NCBI GenBank assembly: GCA_964519835.1
Contig: CAZFLD010000110.1
Span: 1-10,808 of the forward strand
Length of the DNA stretch: 10,808 bases
Direction: 5' to 3'
Source of the DNA: CAZFLD01 sp964519835
Lineage (GTDB): Bacteria > Spirochaetota > Spirochaetia > DSM-27196 > CAZFLD01
Translations under genes and position numbers: made by a program
Shown here: positions 1 to 5,081 of the stretch, piece by piece
Layout: each line of letters starts with the position of its first letter
How positions within the stretch are numbered: the stretch's first letter is position 1
Notes under the pieces: model-generated
What the model was told of the DNA's origin: nothing
Seen by the model: the letters and a program-made list of their open reading frames with translations, nothing else
The model's database searches: none

Positions 1-85
1 AAAACCCGCTCCATAAAGCATTTATTGATAGCGCTGACAAAAATGTCGTGCACCCCTGGTCGCCTCTCGGGTTGATCACCTGCGG

Positions 86-95
86 CTGAATTCAG
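86..95. promoter_or_regulatory. 10-bp palindrome upstream of the Phd/RelE module
   Basis: A perfect palindrome, CTGAATTCAG, lies 24 bases before the antitoxin ATG and just upstream of a clear Shine-Dalgarno sequence (GGAGG at 111-115). Phd/YefM antitoxins repress their own operons through short palindromes near the promoter, so this is a candidate operator. I could not find a convincing -10/-35 pair around it, and a single 10-bp palindrome can arise by chance. Confidence 0.3.
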
Positions 96-119
96 TACTC
101 TATTCGCACTGGAGGAGCT

Positions 120-395
120 ATGAATCTCGAGACCAGCATCCGTCCTATTTCCTACATCAAGACGAACGCGGCACAAATGATCCAGCAGATCAATGAAACT
201 CGTAACCCGATTGTCATTACCCAGAATGGTGAGGCGAAAGGGGTGCTTCTCGATACTCGCAGCTACCAGGAGATGGTTGACGCCCTGGGCATGCTCAAGC
301 TCATCTCGCAAAGTGAGCGAGCTCTAGAAGCCGGGCGGGTTGCCTCGCATCGGGACGTGATGGCAGCACTGCGCAATCGACTCAAGACCACGTGA
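120..395 (+). CDS. Phd/YefM-family antitoxin
   Basis: A 91-residue protein of the type II antitoxin family Phd/YefM. The family's N-terminal DNA-binding half is recognisable: a strand-helix start (residues 6-25), then the hallmark PIVITQNGEAKGVLL-like segment (about 30-44) and an SYQEM helix (48-52). In this family the N-terminal half dimerises and binds the operator, and the C-terminal tail (about 60-91, here basic and helical) wraps and neutralises the toxin. The ATG is well supported by GGAGG four bases upstream. The stop overlaps the GTG start of the next gene by four bases (GTGA), the usual arrangement of an antitoxin-toxin pair. Length is normal and there is no sign of damage. Confidence 0.92.
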   Translation: MNLETSIRPISYIKTNAAQMIQQINETRNPIVITQNGEAKGVLLDTRSYQEMVDALGMLKLISQSERALEAGRVASHRDVMAALRNRLKTT

Positions 396-712
396 ATCGC
401 ATCGTCTGGGCGACACCGGCGCAGGAAGACCTTGCCGACATCGTCGACTACCTTTCGCTCGAATCCACATCTGCTGCTGCCACGTTCATCGATCGTGTAG
501 ACGCCTCGGTGAAGCAGCTGGCCGAACACGTGCACATCGGCAGAGTGGTGCCGGAACTGGAGCGACACAACATCACCAAGTATCGGGAGTTGATCCTTAC
601 CCCATGGCGACTGTTCTATCGGGCTGAGCAACGAACCGTCTCCGTTCTCGCGGTTATCGACGGGAGACGCAATGTGGAAGACATCTTACTCAGGCGGATG
701 ATGAGGGAGTAA
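392..712 (+). CDS. RelE/ParE-family toxin
   Basis: A 106-residue toxin of the RelE/ParE superfamily, partner of the preceding Phd-like antitoxin. Typical features are the N-terminal ATPAQEDLADIVDYL helix (about 7-21), a HIGRVVPEL turn (47-55), RELI followed by a WRLFYR strand (65-77), and a C-terminal DGRRNVEDILLRR segment (89-102). Members either cleave mRNA on the ribosome (RelE) or inhibit gyrase (ParE). The general fold is clear, but sequence alone does not settle which activity applies. Translation starts at GTG (392) inside the antitoxin stop, so it is probably coupled to antitoxin translation. The frame is intact and full length, so this module may be active. Confidence 0.9.
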   Translation: MNRIVWATPAQEDLADIVDYLSLESTSAAATFIDRVDASVKQLAEHVHIGRVVPELERHNITKYRELILTPWRLFYRAEQRTVSVLAVIDGRRNVEDILLRRMMRE

Positions 713-813
713 GAGTCGAGGAACAGCGTAGAGATTCGGGAGTCGTTGCGTGGTTGCGCGGTGCATCTAAAAGCCAGTCTGGACGGCGCGAAATGTTGAG
801 CGTGGGCGGCCAT

Positions 814-1092
814 TCATGGCTCAATTGAAATACGAACCTTCCGATCAAACACCTGCGCCACTCGCTCAAGCGTCGATAGGCGAATACTCTCCGCGTGATT
901 CTCCAAGCGAGAGATCGCACTCTTTGTGGTGTGTAGTTGTTCGGCCAGCTCTTCCTGCGTCATATGGTATTCTTGGCGAAGATTGCGTATGATCTCCCCA
1001 ATCCGAATACTCTCGAACTCAGCATCCACCAATGCACCAAAGTCCGGCTCACGCTTTGACCGTTGCTGGATATAGTTCTCAATATCACTCAC
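814..1092 (-). CDS. HigA-like XRE-family antitoxin
   Basis: A 92-residue protein with a Cro/C1-type helix-turn-helix at about residues 33-75: RIGEIIRNLRQE, then MTQEELAEQL, then TTKSAISRLEN as recognition helix, then LSTLERVAQVF. The C-terminal KVRISIEP is a short strand typical of HigA-type antitoxins that follow a HigB toxin gene. It starts at GTG (1092-1090) with a strong GAGGAGG eight bases upstream. That Shine-Dalgarno sits inside the end of the decayed higB-like gene, whose stop overlaps this start as GTGA. The gene converges on the RelE/ParE toxin gene with a 101-base gap that shows no clear terminator. With its toxin apparently broken, this may be an orphan antitoxin or an autonomous regulator. 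Confidence 0.88.
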   Translation of the reverse strand: MSDIENYIQQRSKREPDFGALVDAEFESIRIGEIIRNLRQEYHMTQEELAEQLHTTKSAISRLENHAESIRLSTLERVAQVFDRKVRISIEP

Positions 1093-1284
1093 AACTGGTA
1101 CCTCCTCGAGTAATCGTCAGGATAGCTATCAGCTCGCCGGAGTTCGTTCTGCGGGGTCTTCCGGCTCTTTTTGTTCCGCTACCAGCCGAAACACCGCAAC
1201 GGCTTTCGCTGCAGCCTTCTTCGGCAGTGTGTCCGGAAACTCCTCCACTGGACACTGCCCAGACGTGGTACGGTAGAAGCGCAG
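1089..1284 (-). pseudogene. Decayed HigB/RelE-like toxin (frameshifted, internally deleted)
   Basis: Reading the minus strand upstream of the HigA-like gene gives two toxin pieces in different frames. From 1281 one frame reads RFYRTTSGQCPVEEF, then DTLPKKAAAKAVAVFRLVAEQ, and ends at a TGA (1131-1129); this matches the N-terminal third of HigB (Gp49-type) toxins. A second frame from about 1172 reads KKSRKTPQNELRRADSY, then DDYSRRYQL, and stops at 1091-1089; this matches the HigB C-terminus. The frames meet near a run of five A (1168-1172). About 65 residues are present where the family has roughly 100-120, so the central strands are missing. No ATG, GTG or TTG precedes the first piece in frame; the left boundary given is nominal. 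The 3' end keeps a GTGA overlap with the antitoxin start, as an intact pair would. Family assignment is by motif recall, not by search. Confidence 0.72.
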
Positions 1285-1313
1285 CGAACGGGGCGTCGCA
1301 GGTGCGAAGTTAG

Positions 1314-1323
1314 CACAATTGTG
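1314..1323. promoter_or_regulatory. 10-bp palindrome between the HigBA-like and VapBC-like modules
   Basis: A perfect palindrome, CACAATTGTG, lies just upstream of the higB remnant (minus strand) and about 140 bases before the RHH/PIN operon (plus strand). XRE antitoxins bind short palindromes in their own promoters, so it could be the operator of the HigA-like protein. I saw no strong -10/-35 pair that fixes a promoter here. It is immediately followed by GTATGT (1327-1332), a hexamer that recurs in the RHH operator. Confidence 0.3.
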
Positions 1324-1458
1324 AACGTATGTGTACCCTGATCCGGTCGGCAGCTGGGAAGAAGAGTACGAGGTCCAGCATTGGGAAACGGCGGTCCCAC
1401 CTCATACGCGTCGCCAGGGTGCGGTGGCGTCCGGCGGCAACAGACGCACGGTATGAGA

Positions 1459-1488
1459 TTGAACACATACAATCTTTGTATGTATACT
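1459..1488 (+). promoter_or_regulatory. Sigma-70-type promoter of the RHH/PIN operon
   Basis: TTGAAC (1459-1464) and TATACT (1483-1488) are separated by 18 bases. The -10 matches TATAAT at five of six positions and the -35 keeps TTGA. Transcription would begin six to eight bases after the -10, at about 1494-1496, which is the ATG of the antitoxin (1495). There is no Shine-Dalgarno sequence before that ATG, so a leaderless or one-base-leader mRNA is the consistent reading. Confidence 0.6.
1465..1483. promoter_or_regulatory. Inverted-repeat operator in the promoter spacer
   Basis: ACATACA (1465-1471) and TGTATGT (1477-1483) form a perfect 7-bp inverted repeat with a five-base spacer. It fills the gap between -35 and -10 and touches the first base of the -10. 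Ribbon-helix-helix antitoxins of the ParD/VapB/CopG kind bind short repeats over their own promoters, so this is probably where the downstream antitoxin, alone or with its toxin, represses the operon. Confidence 0.6.
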
Positions 1489-1494
1489 GTCGGA

Positions 1495-1752
1495 ATGGCG
1501 AAAGAAACGAGCACGGTGAATGTTTCGTTTAGGCAAGATCTCCTCAATGATATAGACGAGGTTGCCCGGTCGGAGTCTCGCTCACGATCGGAGCTGCTGC
1601 GCGAGGCTGCGCGACTGTACATCGAGCGAAAAAAGAGGCTGAAGTCGATCGTAGAATCGATACGGCGCGTCGCTGCGGCGCGCGGCATAAACGAACGGGA
1701 CGTCGAGGCGGAAATCGCGGCCCATCGAGCGGAAAAGAAAGCTCGCCCGTGA
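1495..1752 (+). CDS. Ribbon-helix-helix antitoxin (CopG/VapB-like)
   Basis: An 85-residue protein with an N-terminal ribbon-helix-helix fold: strand TSTVNVSFRQDL (about 5-16), helix LLNDIDEVAR (16-25), turn SESRSRSE, and second helix SELLREAARLYIERKKR (32-48). Such proteins dimerise so that paired strands contact the operator; the charged C-terminal half (50-85) would bind the toxin. The frame is open back to 1381, but those 38 residues are low-complexity, run through the promoter and operator, and lack a ribosome binding site, so the ATG at 1495 is preferred. The mRNA is probably leaderless. The stop overlaps the GTG of the PIN gene (GTGA, 1749-1752). It probably autoregulates through the repeat at 1465-1483. 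Confidence 0.87.
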   Translation: MAKETSTVNVSFRQDLLNDIDEVARSESRSRSELLREAARLYIERKKRLKSIVESIRRVAAARGINERDVEAEIAAHRAEKKARP

Positions 1753-2150
1753 TTGCCACGGTGGACACAAACGTCCTCGTGTCGGCTACGCTTTTTGGCG
1801 GCGTGCCGGGGCGCCTTCTGGAGGCAGCCATAGATAGACGGTTTGGCCTCGCTCTATCGCCGGCAATACTTCGCGAGTACCATTCCGTCTTATTGCGCCC
1901 GAAATTTGGATTGGACGCGGACGCAGTGGCTGTTCTAGTCCGTGACTTGGAGTCGCACGGTCTCATGGTCTACCCCACCAAACACTATGAGATCGTTGTG
2001 GACGACCCCGATGACAATGCGGTCATCGATTGTGCAATCGAAGCACACGCCGACATGATCGTGAGCGGCGACCGGCATCTAACGGTACTTACCGAAGTTG
2101 TAGGGATTCCGGTCCTTACTCCGGCGCGGTTCGTGGAACTGCTTCGTTAG
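1749..2150 (+). CDS. PIN-domain toxin, VapC-like (PIN_3 / COG1569 type)
   Basis: A 133-residue PIN-domain protein of the group annotated as a putative toxin-antitoxin component of the PIN family. Candidate metal-binding acidic residues are in place: Asp6 in VDTN, Glu43 in LREYHSVL, the DDPDDN cluster (85-90) with Asp94, and Asp108 in SGDRHL. PIN toxins are Mg/Mn-dependent ribonucleases that cut tRNA or rRNA sites. The C-terminal VLTPARFVELLR is usual for this subgroup. It starts at GTG inside the antitoxin stop, without a strong Shine-Dalgarno sequence, so translation is likely coupled. The gene is full length with all catalytic residues, so the module looks functional. RNA target unknown. 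Confidence 0.9.
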   Translation: MIATVDTNVLVSATLFGGVPGRLLEAAIDRRFGLALSPAILREYHSVLLRPKFGLDADAVAVLVRDLESHGLMVYPTKHYEIVVDDPDDNAVIDCAIEAHADMIVSGDRHLTVLTEVVGIPVLTPARFVELLR

Positions 2151-2208
2151 GTCGGAGACGCGGAAAGACGTAGATGCTCCCTGCCAACCACGGTTACGAA
2201 ACAAGAAC

Positions 2209-2286
2209 CGAAGTTAAGCGCGACTGCTGCCCCGCTGCCCCTTCGTTGCCGACGGGCCGTTGGGACGATATCGGCAACTAACTTCG
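2209..2286. repeat. Split 16-bp inverted repeat
   Basis: The 16 bases at 2271-2286 (TCGGCAAC then TAACTTCG) are complementary to two separated 8-mers: CGAAGTTA (2209-2216) and GTTGCCGA (2245-2252). Folded, this gives two stacked 8-bp stems with a 28-base bulge on one side and an 18-base loop. It could be a cruciform, an RNA structure or a scar in a former perfect repeat. No function can be assigned. Confidence 0.45.
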
Positions 2287-2359
2287 CAGAAGGCACTTAC
2301 ACTCCCCTTCCCCCCGTCTCGGCCTTGTTGGCACGAAGGCTGCCAATACAGCCGCGTGA

Positions 2360-2374
2360 GGCGCGAAGCGCGCC
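2360..2374. repeat. Short GC hairpin GGCGCG-AAG-CGCGCC
   Basis: A perfect 6-bp stem with a three-base loop, followed by a purine-rich GAGGAGGAGCGAG. The style resembles dispersed REP-like elements, but only one copy is in this window, so a repeat family cannot be shown. It is not a Rho-independent terminator because no T-run follows on either strand. Confidence 0.3.
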
Positions 2375-2387
2375 GAGGAGGAGCGAG

Positions 2388-2507
2388 TATCAGAGCGTTT
2401 CGCCCGGCTCCTACCGCGTCGAGCTTCTGCTTCCCACGGGCGTGTGGGCGGCCGACACACTGGTGAGCTTTCCGGTGGCGGAGGGTGTGTCTGAGTCGGC
2501 TGGATGA
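2388..2507 (+). pseudogene. Possible C-terminal remnant of an unknown protein
   Basis: The frame ending in TGA at 2505-2507 reads EYQSVSPGSYRVELLLPTGV, then WAADTLVSFPVAEGV. The alternation of hydrophobic and polar residues looks like two beta strands of a real domain (GSYRVEL, then a turn, then a strand ending in FPV). Upstream in the same frame (from 2325) the translation becomes arginine-rich and runs through the hairpin at 2360-2374, with only a TTG as possible start. I therefore read it as the tail of a gene whose front was lost. It ends four bases before the UroD-like gene's stop on the other strand. It may also be chance. Confidence 0.3.
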
Positions 2508-2511
2508 AGTC

Positions 2512-3618
2512 CTATCGGCTCCCGCTTAGGGAACTGCTCGTGCGGGAGCGGTACTTCTCGGCGGCGAAGTAGTAGGCCAGCGTATTGTCAAAGGCTTTCG
2601 GACCCGCCTGAACCGTATGGTTCGAACAGAGTATAAGCCCGCCTCCGTCACCGAGTAGCCCAATGACCCGCTCGACCTCCCGAATGACGTCGGCGGTGGT
2701 ACCCGACGACATGACGGTTCGGGTATCGACATTTCCCCAATACGTCAGGTTCTTGCCGTATCGTCGTTTTACCCGTTGGACGTCATTCGCGTCGGGCTGG
2801 AGAGGATTGATGATGTCGATACCCATCTCGACGAGATCGTCGAGTAGCCACTCGATGTGGCCGTCGGAATGAAACGCAATCCGGACGTCGGGGTTGATCG
2901 CCGTGACCTCCGAAATCATGTGCGCGTAACGCGGGAAAATGAGCTCACGGACGAGGTCGGGCGAGAACAAGGGGCCGGTTTCGAGGCTCAGGTCGTCGCC
3001 CCACCATACGATATCGACGCCCATGCGGACCAGCTCCCGGGAGAGCGCAAGGGAGAAGGACATACAGGAGTCGAGGAGTTCCTCGGCAAAGTCCCTGTTG
3101 TCCAACAGATCCATCAGGAATTTGTCCAAACCACGCAGATACCAGGCGGCCTCGAAAATCGTGCATGCGACACCACCGATGATCGCATAATGGTCTCCGT
3201 CCCGGGCAATCAGGTCTCTGTAGGCATCCAGGTCTCGCTTGGACGATTCGAGCGGATCGGGCAAGACGTAGCTGTGCCTTCGGTCGGCATTGGCCAAAGG
3301 ATGCTCGACAAACTCGCAGTAGGCACCGTGGTCATGTGAATGCTTCCTCCATCGGATTCCGAACCTGTCCTCATAGAGATTGCTTGCTATTCGCCGGGAC
3401 TCATCATGGATCGACTGATAGCTCTCGCAAAAACCGATGTTGCGGTAGAGCAGGTCGTGGCCCAGAAACTTCTGCAAAGCGAAGGGGTCTGTGGGATCGG
3501 GTAGCGTGCAGGCCTTCCTAAACTCCTCACGGATCTCGGGTGCCAACCAACAATCCACCGGCACCTTGTCCACTTCCTCGTGAGCGATCGTCGCCATCAC
3601 ACGTTCTTTTGGGGTCAT
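2512..3618 (-). CDS. Uroporphyrinogen decarboxylase-like (MtaA/CmuA-type) protein
   Basis: A 368-residue protein of the UroD superfamily TIM barrel, last gene of the operon. Family marks are the start MTPKERVMATIAHEEVDKVPVD, the GGVACTIFEAAWYLRG segment (148-163), WWGDDL (205-210), FPRYAHMI (228-235), HSDG (250-253), NPLQ (271-274), GNVDT (295-299) and CSNHTVQAGP (331-340). It lacks the MRQAGR-type arginine motif of true HemE near the N-terminus, so it is not expected to decarboxylate uroporphyrinogen. In corrinoid methyltransferases such as MtaA, zinc is held by His-x-Cys and a distal Cys. Here His250-x-Asp252 and Cys331 lie in matching regions, which suggests a related but altered metal site. 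The ATG has GGAGG six bases upstream, 23 bases after sulfatase 1. A methyl-transfer role on a methylated sugar is inference; no corrinoid protein is nearby. Confidence 0.85.
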   Translation of the reverse strand: MTPKERVMATIAHEEVDKVPVDCWLAPEIREEFRKACTLPDPTDPFALQKFLGHDLLYRNIGFCESYQSIHDESRRIASNLYEDRFGIRWRKHSHDHGAYCEFVEHPLANADRRHSYVLPDPLESSKRDLDAYRDLIARDGDHYAIIGGVACTIFEAAWYLRGLDKFLMDLLDNRDFAEELLDSCMSFSLALSRELVRMGVDIVWWGDDLSLETGPLFSPDLVRELIFPRYAHMISEVTAINPDVRIAFHSDGHIEWLLDDLVEMGIDIINPLQPDANDVQRVKRRYGKNLTYWGNVDTRTVMSSGTTADVIREVERVIGLLGDGGGLILCSNHTVQAGPKAFDNTLAYYFAAEKYRSRTSSSLSGSR

Positions 3619-3641
3619 GCGCGCCTCCTTCGGGCGGGCGA

Positions 3642-5078
3642 TCAGTCCGCGCGGTCGGTGTATGTCGAGTACGGAGAGTTGCCGGACTCCGGACGCCGTC
3701 GGTCGGCCTCGACCCGGGCGAACCAGTCCAAAAGATCGTCCAACAGCCCGTCCTTCTTTTGCGGATAGGTTTCGGCCAGATCGATCTGCTCCAGGGGGTC
3801 GTCTGCAACATTAAAGAGCAGCGGCTTCAACGGCTGCGGCCGGTCGCGCTGGGGGATCCTCTCAGGTATAAACGGCCGGTTTTCCGGGTGCGTGTAGCGA
3901 CTCTGTGCGTCCAACTCCACAATCTCCCGTGGATCATTCGGCGGCATGACCGAAGGGACATCCGGTTGAACCAGCTTCCAATCACCATCCCGGACAGCCG
4001 CGTTTGATTCGACGAAGGGGGTAAAGCGGTTCCACTGCCAGTAGAGCTTCCTACCACTTTCGCCTTGACCATTTCCGGTCAACAAGGGCAAGACGCTCGA
4101 TCCGTCCAGGTCGCCGGCGTTTGGACAAGGCACACCGCAGGCATCTAGAAGAGTCGGATACCAGTCGGTCAGATGAACGACTTCGTCGCATCGATTCCCC
4201 GCCTCCAGGTGCTCCGGCCACCTGACAATGCAGGGAACCCGGATTCCGCCCTCGTAGACAAGCGTCTTTGAGCCACGATAGTTGCAGTTAAAGCGCACAA
4301 GAGAGTCGTCGCCCTTCCCGCCAAAATCCGGCCCGTTGTCGCTCGTGAAGATGAGGATCGTATTCTGTTCGAGATCCTGCCGCCGGAGAGTCTCCACAAT
4401 TCTGCCGATGCCCGTGTCCATGCGCTCGATCATGGCGTACAGGGTGCTTACGGCCGTCGTGTGGCTCCCTCTGGCGCGATAGTACTCGACGTCTTCCGCC
4501 GGAGCCTGAATTGGGAAGTGGGGTGCATTATAGGCCAAGTGGAGGAAGAAGGGCTCCCCCTGTCGACGGCGGATGAACTCGATTGCCTCGTCGGTAATGG
4601 TGTCGGTGATGTACGACCCGTCGCCCTTGTAGGAGATTCCGTTGCGCTCCATGTACCAGTCGTAGTAGTCGGCCCAGCCGCCGAGAAACCCGGAAAACTC
4701 TCCAAAGCCCCGACGATTGGGGTGGTAGCGGGGATCGCCCGCGCCACAGTGCCACTTCCCGACCAGCCCGGTTGCATACCCGGCCGCTTTTAAGGCATCG
4801 GCCACCGTCATTTCGTCGGTTCTTAGCCGATCCAGACCGAGGGACTCGTAGGTGTCGATTACGCCGGTACGATGCGGATACCTTCCCGTGAGGAGGCCCG
4901 CCCGGGCGGGGGCGCATACCGGCGAGGCGCTATAGTGCTGTGTCAGGCACACGCCCGCGTCAACCAGCATGTCGATTGCAGGTGTGCGGGTCAGTTTATT
5001 GTTGAATACTCCGAAATCGCCGTATCCCATGTCGTCCGCCATGATAAAGATCACATTTGGGGGGCGTTGTTGTGCCAT
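3642..5078 (-). CDS. Type I sulfatase (arylsulfatase A-like, S1 family), cytoplasmic
   Basis: A 478-residue sulfatase that would hydrolyse a sulfate ester through a formylglycine made from Cys55 in CAPAR (55-59), followed by GLLTGRYPHRTGV. Other active-site elements are Asp15-Asp16 in MADDMGYGD (metal), Lys108 and His110 in GKWHCG, His187 in NAPHFP, Asp247-Asn248 in TSDNGP, and Lys271 in GSKTLVYEGG. The C-terminal subdomain ends with LFNVADDPLEQIDLAE (421-436), usual in this class. The N-terminus MAQQRPPNVIFI is not a signal peptide, so it should act in the cytoplasm on imported sugar. Conversion of the Cys needs FGE or anSME, which is absent from the window. The ATG is three bases after the ROK stop, and its AGGAG lies within the end of that gene. 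Substrate position and sugar cannot be read from sequence. Confidence 0.95.
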   Translation of the reverse strand: MAQQRPPNVIFIMADDMGYGDFGVFNNKLTRTPAIDMLVDAGVCLTQHYSASPVCAPARAGLLTGRYPHRTGVIDTYESLGLDRLRTDEMTVADALKAAGYATGLVGKWHCGAGDPRYHPNRRGFGEFSGFLGGWADYYDWYMERNGISYKGDGSYITDTITDEAIEFIRRRQGEPFFLHLAYNAPHFPIQAPAEDVEYYRARGSHTTAVSTLYAMIERMDTGIGRIVETLRRQDLEQNTILIFTSDNGPDFGGKGDDSLVRFNCNYRGSKTLVYEGGIRVPCIVRWPEHLEAGNRCDEVVHLTDWYPTLLDACGVPCPNAGDLDGSSVLPLLTGNGQGESGRKLYWQWNRFTPFVESNAAVRDGDWKLVQPDVPSVMPPNDPREIVELDAQSRYTHPENRPFIPERIPQRDRPQPLKPLLFNVADDPLEQIDLAETYPQKKDGLLDDLLDWFARVEADRRRPESGNSPYSTYTDRAD

Positions 5079-5081
5079 TTC

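Larger units (their letters stand above)
2151..2511. other. Gene-poor stretch between the TA cluster and the sulfatase operon
   Basis: No convincing intact gene is seen in these 361 bases. They contain a split inverted repeat (2209-2286), a C-rich run near 2303-2317, a small GC hairpin (2360-2374) and a possible protein remnant (about 2388-2507). The minus-strand operon ends at 2512 and I found no hairpin plus T-run terminator for it here. The make-up suggests a decayed or recombined boundary rather than a simple promoter region. Confidence 0.5.

Noticed and set aside
1..75. Open plus-strand frame ending in TGA at 73-75, possible 3' end of an upstream gene
   Set aside because: Only 24 codons are visible and they show no recognisable motif, so it cannot be told from chance.
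1381..1494. Longer start for the RHH antitoxin (38 extra residues)
   Set aside because: It runs through the promoter and operator, has no ribosome binding site, and RHH antitoxins start close to the first strand.
1179..1688. 169-residue minus-strand open frame
   Set aside because: It is antisense to the RHH gene and frame-shifted relative to the higB remnant. The composition is Arg/Ser-rich with no domain signal.
2146..2286. Integron attC site after the PIN gene
   Set aside because: GTTAGGT (2146-2152) and GTTAAGC (2213-2219) match the GTTRRRY core, and TA genes are common cassettes. I could not find a matching RYYYAAC box at the right side and distance, and the inverted repeat at 2209-2286 has its cores in the opposite order.
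1304..2287. Inverted 10-mers GCGAAGTTAG/CTAACTTCGC flanking the VapBC-like module
   Set aside because: The match does not extend past 10 bases and one such pair within about 1 kb is expected by chance roughly half the time. There is no transposase or target duplication.
2512..3618. Annotation as HemE (haem biosynthesis)
   Set aside because: The MRQAGR-type substrate arginine motif is absent, and the gene sits at the end of a sugar operon with no haem genes.
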